Numbered from the stretch's first letter, positions 1 to 10,824 are shown. The stretch: DNA of 64,000 bases from Incurvaria masculella (GCA_946894095.1 OX335650.1:4526001-4590000); one strand, 5' to 3'. A program made the numbers and translations. The notes: a model not told the origin generated them from the letters alone.

Positions 1-358
1 TATATTTTTTCCTCCATACTTTTGGATTCGTAGTCAAGATACAAATAGAGTCTTATTCTTATATCTATAAAAATAAATAAAACATTATCTCTTTCATTCT
101 AACCACCTACAGGGAAATTTTAAAAAGGAATTAAGAGCAACCTCAATAGTATAGTACAATTACGATTCCTGTTAGAGATTCTGATCAACACCTAGAACCA
201 AAATATATTCTAGTTACAGAGATGTCGTCGGTTGTTGAGTGTTAATTTTCTCTCACACTCATCTCGCATTGCCCACATTTCCCCATGAATGGCTCAATTA
301 TACTGTATTTTTAATGCTAATACAATATTGTTTTCTAGGTAAACAACAATCCTTTATT
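1..358. other. AT-rich stretch, nothing recognised
   Basis: AT-rich DNA with no convincing coding frame, RNA gene or repeat that recurs in the window. Confidence 0.5.
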
Positions 359-548
359 AGGGTTCCGTACCCAAAGGGTGAAAACGGAACCATTTATTTT
401 GCCGCCATAATAGCAAATAGCTTAAATAAAAAAAATATTAAAAGGGGGTTCCCATACAAAAAACCTAGTTTTTTTGTGTTAAATTTTGTACGATGTTACG
501 GAACCCTTCATGTCCGAGTCCGTATCGTACTTGGCCGGTTTTTTTATT
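359..548 (+). repeat. GGTTCCGTACC repeat, internally deleted copy
   Basis: This copy has both ends of the family: the left end AGGGTTCCGTACCCAAAGGG with its partner ACGGAACC, and the right end TTGGCCGG followed by a T run. The middle with the (GTCC)n run and the ACAGGGCTGTATCTC segment is missing, so the left end jumps straight to ATTTATTTTGCCGC. The family recurs eleven times in this window. No coding capacity is seen. Confidence 0.85.
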
Positions 549-1053
549 TTAGGTCGCTTTTGGCCACGAACATTGTGTATATATTCTATTCTATAGTTGT
601 GGGGTTTTGTATTTATGGAAACGCATTTGGATAAGTTTTCTAGTGAGCACTCGGGGTGACGTTAATGCTGATAGGTTGTTCCCTAAGTTATCTCTAAGTA
701 TGTTCTCTAATTTTTTTTTTTATTAATGCTTCTCGATAGCATTTTAGAGTCGATAGCTTTCATGGCGAACCTCATAGATTGTGAGAAATAAGGTTACGGG
801 TTTCTAGGTAACGAGTAATAATAGCTTTTGGCGCATTATAGTTTCGCTTACAATCGGGTTCCATTACATAATGTATGATTTGATTATTAACGTGTTCAAC
901 ATAAATGTTCACACATATCCTTACATAATCTAACCTTTGATACCAGGAGTGAAGTAACGATTATAGCCATGTACCACATGCATCGACATCGGTTCAGGCA
1001 TTTAACCCTAGAGTACCAAACATCGGCTGAGAGGCCACACTCATACAGTTTTT
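549..1053. other. Intergenic, nothing recognised
   Basis: No coding frame, RNA gene or recurring repeat was identified between the two GGTTCCGTACC copies. Confidence 0.5.
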
Positions 1054-1329
1054 AGGGTTCTGTACCCAAAGGTTGAAAACGGAACCCTATTACTAAGCCT
1101 CCGCGGTCCGTCCGTCTGCCACAGGGCTGTATCTCATGAACCTTAATAGGTAGGCAGCTGAAATTTTCACAGAGTCTGTATGTATTTTGCCGCTATAGGC
1201 TATAGGTAACATGAAAAAAAATTAAAGGGGGGTCCCATACAAAAAACATTATTTTTTTTATGTTAAATCTTGTTCGATGGTACGGAACCCTACGTGTGCA
1301 AGTCCGACTCGTACTTGGCCGGTTTTTTT
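1054..1329 (+). repeat. GGTTCCGTACC repeat, near full length
   Basis: It runs from AGGGTTCTGTACCC to CTTGGCCGG plus T run. The internal (GTCC)n tract is very short here (two to three units), against more than 25 units in the copy at 53171. The tract is followed by the conserved ACAGGGCTGTATCTCATGAA segment and the CATACAAAAAAC segment. Confidence 0.9.
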
Positions 1330-1431
1330 CGTCATAACTTCAAATCTCGCGGCCGTTGGGACTCCGCTCTCGCATCACCGCAGCGCCTCCTGCGACGGGG
1401 AGTTTTGCGGGACGTTTTGTGGTGTGAATAA

Positions 1432-1484
1432 GCCAGTCAAATAGTCATCTGGCTGATTTATCAGACTCTTGAAAAATCGGCCCT
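1432..1484. repeat. GGGCCG MITE, terminal fragment
   Basis: The stretch matches the right end of the MITE at 1612-1820: a CTGATTTATCAGACT-like segment followed by TTGAAAAATCGGCCCT-type sequence. It is only about 50 bp, so it is a truncated second copy lying beside the fuller one. Confidence 0.6.
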
Positions 1485-1611
1485 TTAGAAGTATAAACTC
1501 CATTTGGTCTATAAAGGTCCATTTGATACATGTGTGTTGATTTAGGAAATATATTTATTGTTATTGTTTTAAAGGCAGAAGTTTGACCTATTATGTATGC
1601 ACATGTTCTTC

Positions 1612-1820
1612 AGGGCCGATTTTTCAATCCTCAGATAGCACTTTTTCCAAGAGACGGATATTCACTACCTGATGATTATATCTCCTATCACTATTATCTG
1701 AATGACATTTTTTTGATAATAAAAACATAGGCTTACTGCAAATGATGGATAGGTAACGTCGGAAATAAATTCATCGAATATTTATCTGACTGATTATCAG
1801 ACTATTGAAAAATCGGCCCT
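1612..1820. mobile_element. Short inverted-repeat element (MITE) with AGGGCCGATTTTTCAA ends
   Basis: A 209-bp element begins AGGGCCGATTTTTCAA and ends TTGAAAAATCGGCCCT, a perfect 16-bp terminal inverted repeat. The inner flanks keep weaker symmetry (TCAGATAG near the left end, TATCTGA near the right). It has no coding capacity and would depend on a transposase supplied elsewhere; the superfamily cannot be told because no target duplication is clear. Confidence 0.75.
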
Positions 1821-2005
1821 TACTTTAATATTTAGTAAGGGTCTTTATCACCTTCTGCTGATTAGCTTAATCGCCACATATTAAGAGCTTTTCTTAGCAG
1901 ATTGCAATGAATACCAGTACAAGATAGTCAGATTTATTAAAAATGGCCCCTTAAGTGTCGATTAAAATAAATTAAGACTTGGTGAAAACGAGGCTAAGAA
2001 AGTAT

Positions 2006-2150
2006 AAGGGATTAATTTCGGCCGGGTTGGTACAATCGAGTTGAATGAGCGATGGTCGAAGAGGCAACGAAAATTGTCCGGGTTTTAGATCCAGTTTATT
2101 GTAGCCACGCAACTAAAGGTAGGTCCTGGTACGACATCTAGTTTTGGTAT
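2006..2150 (+). repeat. SINE tail fragment
   Basis: Diverged piece of the SINE tail shared by the 5S- and tRNA-headed families: GGCCGGGTTGGTAC, then a GATGGTCGAAG segment, a GTCCGGGTTTTAGATCCAG segment and GGTAGGTCCTGGTACG. The head and the 3' end are missing. Confidence 0.7.
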
Positions 2151-2499
2151 TAGCAATATAGTGCAATCCAAAACTTACCTAAGCATTATATGCAAGAATG
2201 TTATAATACTTAAGATGCAAACGGCGATTAAGAAAATATGGAAGTGGCGACCAAAACTCATCCGTATGGTGGCACGAGACGTACTAGTGATAATACATAT
2301 AGTAGCGCAGGTCAGTGAGTTCGCTTGCTACATCGCTCTCTCCTGATGTTCAGGAGTTACAAGGACGCGAGAGAACATGTAAGAAATGCACAGTACGCCA
2401 TTTAGTGAAACAAATCGATGTTGCGAGTCCTGAATATGTAAGCGAAATGACCTACCATCAGTGCAAATCCTGAGTCAAAACATGAGTTTCCTTACTTAA
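2151..2499. other. Weak dispersed repeat, otherwise unassigned
   Basis: About 2245-2275 (AGTGGCGACCAAAACTCATC and onward) resembles 51643-51674 (AGTGGCGATCGAAATTCATT). This suggests a diverged dispersed repeat whose limits cannot be set by eye. No gene is supported. Confidence 0.35.
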
Positions 2500-2870
2500 G
2501 GCTGTCGTGAAGTCACGGGAAATCTAAGATTTGAAAATTTTAATAAATGCATTCTATGTCCATTGGCCGAGGCACAGATTTTCACGGCGACTGCCATTCA
2601 ACTAGGGAAATCGTTTTGCAGGCCCTAACGTTTCCATACCCCTAAAAGTAGTCAGATGTTAGTCAAGCTTCAGTAAAAAAAAAATGAAATGAGCTAATAT
2701 TTTCCAATATAGTTAAATGTTATTTTAAAATAATAAAAAATACAGACGTAGATTTCAACAATATATTTTAAAATCCAAAATTTAAAAACCCTAGGAAATC
2801 ATTAAAATCATGTAAACAGTTTATAGCCCGTAGTATGGAGAATTGATAGGGTAACGACTCTCTTAATCGC
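2500..2870 (+). repeat. TTAAGGCTGT repeat, copy 1
   Basis: Matches 49548-49965 in the same order: GGCTGTCGTGAAGTCACGGG, a TTGAAAATTTTAA segment, a CATTGGCCGAGGCAC segment, CACGGCGACTGCCATT, CAGGCCCTAACGTTT, an ACAGACGTAGATTT segment and AATTGATAGGGTAA. Both copies start at TTAA. It is non-coding and its right end is not defined. Confidence 0.7.
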
Positions 2871-3558
2871 AGTTTGCATCTTACGCCCACGGGACACAGG
2901 TGCATATTTAAGTCACATGACGCATCGAAGGTGCATTACAAGCCAGGAATTAGTTATTTATCGGATGTGGGGCGGGGGAGGAAGTGGCGGAGGCGAGGGG
3001 GAGATATTCAGGTGGGATGAGTTTTCCGTGTTCTCCAAACCCGTCATCGTGCGTACAACATTTCAACGTTAACTCGGCAACCACACCGGCTGTGCGCCGC
3101 CGCTCGCATTTCCCATGCTATTTCCCCGTGAGTATCGTGACATTGAGCCTTTAGCCCCCCCCCACGCCCGCCCCGGCCCCCCTCTGCCGCCGCGTCGCCG
3201 CCCCCTTACAAAAAGAACCGGCCTGCATGATTTACGTTCCAACCCCGCCGCCTATTGCGGAGATGTGAACGTATTTCGTGAATTTATGAAGGTCGCCTTT
3301 GCTAAAACGCGACGATTTTCTAGGAAATTGTTGGGAGCTTAGGCCTTATCCAAAGCATATTGTAGCTCGAAGTGTGTCGATGAATGGATGCCACTGAGTT
3401 AGCGTACGGCTTGCTGGCTGCTCAGTAGTTCGGCAGTATGGAGATGGTGTAGACTGGTACTTCAATCGTTGTCTTTTATAAGCAACATCTTGGTATGAAT
3501 GTGGTATGGCGCAATTTGACTTACCCTCTTAAAATATTTGCGATTCATCCGTACTTAC
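2871..3558. other. Locally GC-rich intergenic block
   Basis: About 2965-3245 is rich in G or C runs (GGGGCGGGGGAGG, CCCCCCCCCACGCCCGCCCC) in an AT-rich setting. An open frame of about 75 codons crosses it, but its composition is proline/arginine-rich as expected from GC-rich DNA and no domain is recognisable. It could be a CpG-rich regulatory block; there is no direct evidence. Confidence 0.35.
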
Positions 3559-3966
3559 TTTTTTTTTTATGCCTGACATGAATGGCTAATACCACACGAC
3601 TACCATTATGATATTAGCCCAATACACCACATTCCCGAAGGAATTAGGAGCCATGCCAGGACCTTCCCTTTAGGTGCACGGTTACATAGAACTGGATGGA
3701 AAACACGGACAATTTTTCTTTGCCTCTTCGACCATCTTTTCATCCAATACGATGGTACCAACCCGGGCGGGCTTATCACATAGTAGGGGAAGGGGATCTA
3801 CAGTTTCACATGGATTCCGAACCATGAAGCAGCTCGCATTTGTGACGAAATGCATTTATCCAACTCCGAAAGAGAAAGAAAGTGGTGCATGAAAAGGGCG
3901 AGGATTTGAACCCAGACCTCTGGTATGCTAGTCTAGTCCCCGCGCCACTATACTACGAGCCGCTCA
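3559..3966 (-). mobile_element. tRNA-headed SINE, near full length
   Basis: Read on the minus strand it starts GAGCGGCTCGTAGTATAGTG (box A-like), then a box B-like GGTTCAAATCC about 40 bases later, then the shared tail, and ends in a poly(A) seen here as a T run. The tail carries GTACCATCGTATTGGATGAA, the CAATGAAAAATTGTCCGTG-type segment and AAGGTCCTGGCATGG. It is non-coding and moves using LINE enzymes. The copy is diverged in several places (for example TTATCACATAG where other copies read TTTAAGCCCTA). Confidence 0.85.
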
Positions 3967-4020
3967 AAACTTACTTTTGCTTCAAGACTAATTTAATAAC
4001 AATTTTTAATAAGTATTTTT

Positions 4021-4254
4021 AGGGTTCCGTACCCAAAGGGTGAAAACGGAACCCTGTTACTAAGCCTCCGCTGCCAGTCCGTCCGTCCGTCCGTCTGTCC
4101 GTCCGTCCGTCCGTCCGTCCGTCTGTCACAGGGCTGTATCTCACGAACCGTAATAGGTAGGCAGCTGAAATTTTCACAGAGTGTGTATTAATTTTGCCGT
4201 TATAACAACAAAATAATAATAATTAAAGGGGTCTCCATACAAAGAACGTGTTTT
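4021..4254 (+). repeat. GGTTCCGTACC repeat, 3'-truncated
   Basis: The left end is complete, with AGGGTTCCGTACCCAAAGGG pairing with ACGGAACCCT, and a (GTCC)n tract of about 13 units spans roughly 4075-4125. It stops after CATACAAAGAACGTGTTTT, so the right end with CTTGGCCGG is missing. Confidence 0.9.
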
Positions 4255-5639
4255 AATAAATAAATAATCTTCAATAAAGCGTTATAAACCTATTTCGAAA
4301 ATATGCAGTTTTTTGGAATTACATATGTTCCTTATCGTGCGTTTGGCGGATGAGAGCTACACGAAAAAATGTGACGATGACACCGGTACCTCTCTCTTTT
4401 TTCTCTTCTATTTTTCTTCGTGATGACTAAGACAGGCATTCGTGTCATTTCTCCGGCCGTAATGCACTACAATGCGTTGGGATCGAAATGATAACGAAAC
4501 ACTCTGCATTAGTGTGAGTTTATTTCGTTAAAATAGGTGTATAACGCTTTAAGCTCTAAATCTCGTGTTTAACTCGACGACTGGCGCTTTTGAAATGTTA
4601 TTCCGCCCGACTTTGAAAATATATAATATAGCGAAAGGAAACGTGTTGCGTTGGGAAATATATTCTAATGTAACTGGACATAGATGCTAACACGGCACCT
4701 TCCGTTATTGCAACCTTTTACCTAAAAACTGTACTATTTTCCCTATTTTTTTAAGCGTCTTATTTCATAACGCCTTGAATACCGACACTATCGTTTTATG
4801 ATCTGACTCCTTAGGTTGCCATGAGAGATCTTTAAAATATGTTAACTCTCTTCATTTGAAGAAAATCACAATATCCAGGGGAGCCTCTACGTACATGTGA
4901 CGAGCCGCGGTAGGTCGTAACTGTGCGGGTATTTGAAGGAGTGATTTGGGATCAATAGGAGAGGAAATGGGGGGCCTCCACGCAAGCTTCAAGCGTCGTT
5001 GCCCCCACCCTGCCCCTGCTGCCGCCGCCGCCGTGCCCGCCGCGGCCGCAGCGACAGAAGCCACAATATTGCTTTTTCTTCTACAAAATGTTTTTAGATA
5101 TTTAGCTTCGTCCTCATCTTTTACCCTCTCTGCATTTTATGTCGCCCGTATGTCGTACGTTGACTTTGATGGAATGTATGAGCAATATTTTAAGCGAAAC
5201 AGGCTTTTAGCATTACATACAATGTTGGCTTCATTTGGATTATTCAGCAATGAGAACGAACTAACATCTTTTGGTTGCATCATTAGCTCGTGTCTGGTAT
5301 GACGCAATATCAAACTTTGCTCCATAAGAAATATTTAGTTCGTCGGTGTAAACATCAGATTTGATCACTTTCTTGCCTATTAACCCGTTGAATTAACTAA
5401 CAATAGTAACCCCCTTGTTCGCTTTTACATCTTTCGGTTACGAAATTGTGGAATACGCTTCCTGTCTTCATTTTTTCACTTAATCACATCTTTGGGTTCT
5501 TTCGAAAATGTTATAAAATGTATGTTAAACAACCATAAAATTGCATTAGTTATCATTCTCATACATTTAAGATTGTCCATGTATTACATCCTCAGATCGA
5601 AAAGGAAGGAGATGTGCAATCTATTTATTTGTTTATTTA
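4255..5639. other. Intergenic; short GCC-repeat patch
   Basis: No gene is recognised. Around 5015-5060 a GCCGCCGCCGCCGTGCCCGC patch produces alanine-rich open frames on both strands (4852-5064 minus, 4946-5302 plus); these are compositional artefacts. The rest is AT-rich. Confidence 0.45.
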
Positions 5640-5870
5640 TATAAGTTTATTGCACTCAAAAAAAACTCGGGCAAAAGGTACAACTTAATGCCGGAGGCAT
5701 TTTCTACCAGTCTACCTTTGGGTATCGTGAGCAGTAGTGCGAGTAGTAACTATGGAGAAATAGCTTTAGAGGAAACATAATTCCTACACAATATACAACA
5801 AATACACACTATTCTTAAACCTAAATATATAACTTATATAACTGTACATAAATATACCTAGGCCACACGA
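5640..5870 (-). repeat. LINE 3' untranslated-type repeat
   Basis: On the plus strand it reads TTTATTGCACTCAAAAAAAA, then ACTTAATGCCGGAGGCATTTTC and TACCAGTCTACC. I recognise this layout as a common lepidopteran repeat normally found, read from the other strand, at the 3' end of non-LTR retrotransposons. Family membership is from memory of such repeats. Confidence 0.5.
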
Positions 5871-6099
5871 AAACAATCACGGGCATATTTGAGGGTTGAT
5901 GTGAGTGGAAACTGACTTGGCAAGCGCATTTCGGGATCATATTCTCACTCGGTGGTAATGTTTGGACTGTGTGGCATACGACACACGGCTAGTTTCCCAT
6001 ACCTACAATCATATGCACATTTTGTCCACACAGCGGAATCGCGGAAACGACCACTTGTCACTTCTCCTACCTTTTCTTTTTTGTTTGTTTCCATCGCAC

Positions 6100-6440
6100 T
6101 TCTTCATGCTCTTCGGGGCTGCCTAACGCTGTTCTTCCGTCTCCTTTGTACATTTGCTCAAAGCCGAACATGGAGAAAATGCACAAATATACAGTCGATA
6201 TTTCGAAAAATAAGAACCCAACGATCCTCTAGATCTTTGGTCTATAGGGTCAGCAAAAAATTTAATGAACTCCCCACTTCCGAGGTGTTTCCCTCAAATT
6301 ACAACCTAGGGTCCTTAAAACATCTTAGAAGAAGCACCTGGCCGGCCGGCATGGTTTACGGAGCCTCTCCGAAAGTTCGAAATCTCATGTGCTTCGTCGG
6401 GCACCTTAAGAATGGCCGATAACATATAAACGTAGTTTAA
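6100..6440 (+). pseudogene. 3' end of a Jockey/CR1-like LINE (dead)
   Basis: The plus-strand translation contains VSKKFNELP, EVFPSNYNLGSLKH and a final GHLKNGR. It aligns with the C-terminal end of the LINE relic at 60128-61370, which has AELFPPKYNLGSFKHGVKKH. This is the short region after the reverse transcriptase that typifies this LINE group. No catalytic motif remains. It is a 5'-truncated remnant. Confidence 0.7.
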
Positions 6441-7049
6441 TAGTCCTTTGAAAACCTCCAACAATATCTGTGTCTGCACGTTTTGGTTTTTTTAAAAATC
6501 CAAACCGAATTAAATTACAGCAAAAACAAAATCTTCACACACATTTAGGTTTTTGTGTTTGTAAAATTTACCAAAAAAAAAAAAAAATCATGCAAACACT
6601 GATATTTATTGCCTAAAGTGGGTACCAAATATACATTGAAATAGTAGTTTCCAAATTATTATTAGTAAACTACTTTTTTATGAGGCGCATCATTTTCTGA
6701 TGCTTACCTTAAGATGTCTTGACGCACACCATATGCCACGCTTAACATAAAAAAGTCTGTTTCATCCAAGCTCGATATCTGTGCACAATCAGAATACTAA
6801 AATATGTTTTTTTCCAAGGTTACATCTTGACAAAATAAAATTTTCTGTGCTTGTTTATCGCAGACCTGAGGTTCGCTGTAATTAACAAGTGTTTAGTATA
6901 ATTATATTATAGTGGTTATTTGACAAGAAATGAATATTATAATCATATATTTACTATTGCATGGGATATATTTGTTAGAAAGCATGAAACATTTTCTTAG
7001 TTTATACAGGAAAAAAAATATATAATTTCTTACGGGGGCACATAAGTAC
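6441..7049. other. AT-rich, nothing recognised
   Basis: AT-rich DNA with an A run at about 6574-6587. No recurring repeat or credible coding region was found. Confidence 0.45.
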
Positions 7050-7620
7050 ATACATACATTCACGCCGCTTTCCCGGAGGGGAAGGTAGAGATGATAGCGC
7101 GCCACACGGTACAATCACAGCACACCTCTTTCGCTTCATCTACAGACACACATCATATCATATATTCTCTACGATTACGGGTGCTACCTACCAGACCTTT
7201 ACGAAGAATTACATCGATTTGGTCGTGGTACGTTCTTTTAGGCCGCCCGGGCACGACACTTCTGCTCTGTAAATTTGTTTCGTCATTGTTTCGCCATCCA
7301 TTCGTTCCATGTGTCCAAACCATCTTAGCACTCCTTTCTCTATTCTAGTCACATCATTTTTCAATTGACATTGCTCTCTAACCCAGTCGTTTTGAAATTT
7401 GTCCTTAAGATTAACTCCGCAAACTTTCCTCAGGGAACACATTTCTACTGCATTTATTCTACATTCGTGCCTCTTCTGCCATACCCAAGTCTCTCTTCTA
7501 AATACGAGTGTAGGCATATACACAACATATTATTATTGATTATACAGACAGTAGCTTTTATAAGCTCCCTTTCAGACTTATACAACCCATATTAGACCAG
7601 TGATTTGTACATTTATCGCT
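7050..7620 (-). pseudogene. 3' end of an RTE-type LINE (dead)
   Basis: The minus-strand frame reads MPTLVFRRETWVWQKRHE, then RINAVEMCSLRKVCGV, RIEKGVLRWFGHMERMDG and TKQIY. The series ETWVWQ...RINAVEMRSLR...GVLRWFGHVERM is the familiar C-terminal region of insect RTE-clade retrotransposons, just after the reverse transcriptase. The reading frame is lost after about residue 104. The reverse transcriptase core and endonuclease are absent. Confidence 0.75.
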
Positions 7621-7959
7621 CGTACCTAATACTAAAATGACGGTCGCAATTCATTGGAGCCCAGAGAAATCCCGCTAACTTTATTATTTAATAACGGGAT
7701 TCAACAAATAGCCCTGTATAATCTATTACCTTTGTTCTCTGCCGAATAGCTGGAAGTACATCGGCACCAACAAACATACTTAAAGCTAGAGGCTCTGGAA
7801 ACTTCTCGCAGACTCCATTAGTCGACTTCGACTTTTAATTACTTATAACATTTTATGTTTCCTTTGAGTACTCTTTTTCGATAAGTTTGACGCCAGTAAA
7901 GTCCTCAAGCCGATTTAATTGAGGTCGAAATCTTTTTCTTGTTTCCTTTTTGATCGATT
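7621..7959. other. Intergenic, nothing recognised
   Basis: No recurring repeat, RNA gene or coding frame was identified. Confidence 0.45.
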
Positions 7960-8028
7960 TTACATACAAACCTGTCACATTCCTTGGAATAAGCGGCGTA
8001 CCTGCTTAGCACGAAAAAGCATATATAC
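7960..8028 (+). repeat. 3' end of a second tRNA-like SINE family
   Basis: Contains CACATTCCTTGGAATAAGCG, then GTACCTGCTTAGCACGAAAAA. This is the 3' end of the element whose fuller copy lies on the minus strand at 54735-54957. Only the last 60-70 bp is present. Confidence 0.65.
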
Positions 8029-8699
8029 TTAATTATTTGTTGTTTTCAATAATTGATATCTCATTAATCTGGCCTTTTATCTATTTCCAAACTAGTTTTC
8101 GTTAGAGTTATTGCTAGAAATGCGTATGTAATGGAAGTGAGTATATTTTTATCCGTCCTCGATATTAAAACCATTTTGTAATTCATACTTATCGTCTTAA
8201 ACATTTTTGGGAATTACTTTTTTACCTTTCAAACCGAAATATTTAATGGAAAGTAAATTGATTTTATTTGGGAAGAACTTCTCAATACGATTACTTTTTT
8301 AAATTTTATATTTTACGCTTTAACGCCACGTTATAACGTATTTTAACGTGGGCTAACGCGGCATCCATCATGGGCACAGTGACAACGGGACCCATGATGG
8401 ACAATTATACGTTTGGGTCATAAAATTATTATTTTTCTATTTTGAAAAAATATATATTGTTAATTAACGATATTACATCAAAATGAACTCATACCGGCAT
8501 ATTCCACAGCTCACGTAATCATGGCACACATTCGTTTCTTTTTATTATTTTTTTCTGTGTTTCTGTTGTTATGTAAGCATAAAATGTGTAGCTATTTGTA
8601 CAAATTTTAAAAAAATCACGGATTCATAAATGACTGATGGCTTAACTGATTACATTTAATGACATATTGTTTTTTCTTCCTTTGTCAACTCTCGACATA
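8029..8699. other. AT-rich, nothing beyond one small hairpin
   Basis: AT-rich DNA with no gene. The only structure noted is the hairpin at 8364-8401. Confidence 0.45.
8364..8401. repeat. Perfect 11-bp hairpin
   Basis: TCCATCATGGG is followed after a 16-base loop by CCCATGATGGA. It may be a relic of a terminal inverted repeat; function is unknown. Confidence 0.55.
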
Positions 8700-8960
8700 G
8701 GCTCGGTCGACACAGCGCGCGGGCGAGCGCGCAGGGTGTTGAGCCGAGAGCAGAAGGCCATTTAATTCAAAGGCTGCGGTCGGGTTGAGACGCCATTGTC
8801 TCGGAGGCGAGCTGGGCGGGCGGCGCGGCGGGGTTGTGGGCGGGGAGGGGGGAGGCCTTCACGGCTATTAATCTAGCGCCACCTAAAATACTTCCGGCGC
8901 CCTCCACACCTCGCCGCCGCCGCCGCCGCCGGTCGCGCTAGCTCACGGGAATAATCAGGA
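8700..8960. other. GC- and CpG-rich block
   Basis: After AT-rich flanks the sequence turns strongly GC-rich: GACACAGCGCGCGGGCGAGC, GGCGGGCGGCGCGGCGGGG and a (GCC)n run near 8910-8930. Such blocks in insect genomes can mark promoters or 5' untranslated exons. No coding frame, TATA box or initiator could be assigned, so a regulatory role is only a possibility. Confidence 0.35.
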
Positions 8961-9127
8961 TAGGGACGTGGCAAATTTATTGTTATGTGAGATTGATGTC
9001 AATTGCGGGTGAGATGGGATGAGAACAACTCCTGTTTTTTCGCTGCAGGTAAGGGTATTCTCCTGTACCCGATTTGTCTTCTTCTTCGTGATCATGATAT
9101 ATTTTAGGACCTTTTTTCAAGTAAAAC

Positions 9128-9494
9128 TCTACGGAACGAACCTCGCTCTCCGAAGTTAAGCAACGCTGGGTCCGGTCTGGTCTTGGATGGGTGACCATTC
9201 GACTATTGAGAGAGGCTGGCCGTGGTTCGGATCCCACGTTAAGCTGTAGGTCCCCTTCCTTACTTACTAGGTGGTAGGGTTTATCCCGCCCGGGTTGGTA
9301 CCATCGCATTGGATGAACGATGGTCGAAGCGGCAATGAAAATTGTCCGTGTTTTCCATCCTGTTCAATGTAGCCGTGCAATATAAGGAAGGTCCTGGCAT
9401 GGCACCTAGTTCCCATGTGGTGTGTTGGGCTAATACCATGACAGAACTTGTGGTATTAGCCATCCATGTCCAGTCACATAAAAAAAAAAAAAAA
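9128..9494 (+). mobile_element. 5S-headed SINE, 5'-truncated
   Basis: The head starts within the 5S-like part and carries GAAGTTAAGCAACGCTGGG and TTGGATGGGTGACC, which match the internal control region of 5S rRNA genes. GGTTCGGATCC and the shared tail follow, and the copy ends in 14-16 A residues at about 9479-9494. The long pure A run and close similarity to the copies at 40437 and 53482 suggest a fairly recent insertion. Confidence 0.88.
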
Positions 9495-9771
9495 TTAACA
9501 TTTATTTTAAGTAATGTGGAAGTTAACAAATCATAATGATGATAGGTAGTCTAATAGTGTTTTAAGCTTGCAAATCACAAATTGAATACTCTCCACTGCT
9601 TCCAGTAATTATTCAAACTCGAATTAAATTTCTTCATTAGTAAGTAGAACAATATTTATGTATTTATAATAGGTTATGCAACGATGTTTATCTAGAGACT
9701 CGGTTCCGTTAAATATATTATTAGTTTAAATTTTGTAATTAATAAAAAAATACATATGGACAGTAAGTATA

Positions 9772-9900
9772 CTATTTCGTACTAAGCGGTACACCCCTTA
9801 TTCCTAGGAATGGTTCTTTTGACTGGGCTCTTTCTTCAATTCATATGTCCGTGCTTCACGGTAGATTATACAAACGTACATATCACATCCTTAGGACAGT
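9772..9900. repeat. Second tRNA-like SINE family, two opposed pieces
   Basis: The first part (TTTCGTACTAAGCGGTAC and CTTATTCCTAGGAATGG, to about 9817) is the family's 3' end in minus orientation. The second part (ACTGGGCTCTTTCTTCAATT, GTCCGTGCTTCACGG, GATTATACAAACGTACAT) is its body in plus orientation. The two pieces lie head to head, which suggests a local inversion or two insertions. Confidence 0.55.
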
Positions 9901-9906
9901 GGAGTC

Positions 9907-10112
9907 GTATTCACTACGTATAATATTCACAACGTATGTTTTTCCAAAAAATTAAAACCATGCATATCGTATAATATTCACAACGTATAATTTTATACGT
10001 TGTGCATGAGTTTAAAAATAAAATCAACTCTTTGCATCATGCAGAACGTCTAATAGTCACAACGTATAATATTCCTAACATGAATTCACAAAAAAAGAAA
10101 ACCATGCAGAAC
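9907..10112. repeat. Degenerate tandem/inverted array of ACGTATAAT units
   Basis: The motif CACAACGTATAAT or AGAACGTATAATATTCAC recurs at least six times over 200 bp, and once inverted (AATTTTATACGTTGTGCATG at about 9989-10009). Spacers include AAACCATGCA twice. Unit spacing is irregular, so it is either an old satellite-like array or the end structure of an element. Confidence 0.65.
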
Positions 10113-10824
10113 GTATAATATGCCAAGAAGCACTGCATAAAGCGCCCTAATAACGATACATAAAGACAAATAAAAGAATTGAATTGAATTGAATAATCTA
10201 AATTATTCGAAACGTTTGTGAATTTTAGCGTAGATATTATTAATTAGTATGTTTTTAATTATATTTTTGTATTCTGTAACTTTCAAAATATTCCTGTATA
10301 AAAAAGGCGATATTTAAATTCAGAATAGCTCAACTTTAACGTACGCCGTTACCTATTAAAGATCCTTCGCTATCGGCCCTATTTATGTGCTTTTCTATTA
10401 TCTCGGGCTCCGCAAGCTGAGATATATACATACGAGTTCAGTAAAGCAAGGTTCGCCTGCTCCGGCGGAGGCGGTGCGGCGGCGAACCGCTACCGGCCTC
10501 GCCAAACACATCACTTACCGCCCCCGCCCGCCCCACCACCGCGCCGCCCTGGCCTTCCGCCCGCCCACACCGTCACCGTACTTGCGCACACTGTAGTTAA
10601 ATAGCGAAAACTCTCGTAAAGAGTTTATAGTAAATACAAATTTGAGAAACGTCGCATTGGAGATGAATAACGTTTTTGGATTTTTGACATTATTTAACGG
10701 ACGGACCTTGCGATTTTAATAGACAAACCTCAAGTCTGTCTGCTGCACTTGTTACCAAATTTTAAAGATATAAATATTTTAAAACTTACGCGGTATATAA
10801 CTATAATATTGAGTTTGACGGGTT
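10113..10824. other. Intergenic; small pentanucleotide repeat and GC-rich patch
   Basis: GAATT is repeated three times at about 10178-10194. A GC-rich patch at 10448-10580 (CCGGCGGAGGCGGTGCGGCGG) carries a 69-codon frame with low-complexity proline/arginine composition that I do not accept as a gene. Confidence 0.45.

Noticed and set aside
4852..5302. Alanine-rich proteins on both strands
   Set aside because: The frames are mirror readings of a short GCC/GGC repeat and have no domain or codon pattern.
9128..9230. A 5S rRNA gene on the plus strand (also at 40437 and 53482)
   Set aside because: Only the internal control region resembles 5S rRNA; the 5' and 3' stems of 5S are absent and every copy leads into the same SINE tail.
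9281..9536. Conserved small protein in SINE copies (also at 53489-53836)
   Set aside because: The same open frame appears in several SINE copies only because their DNA is similar; indels shift it in other copies and SINEs are non-coding.
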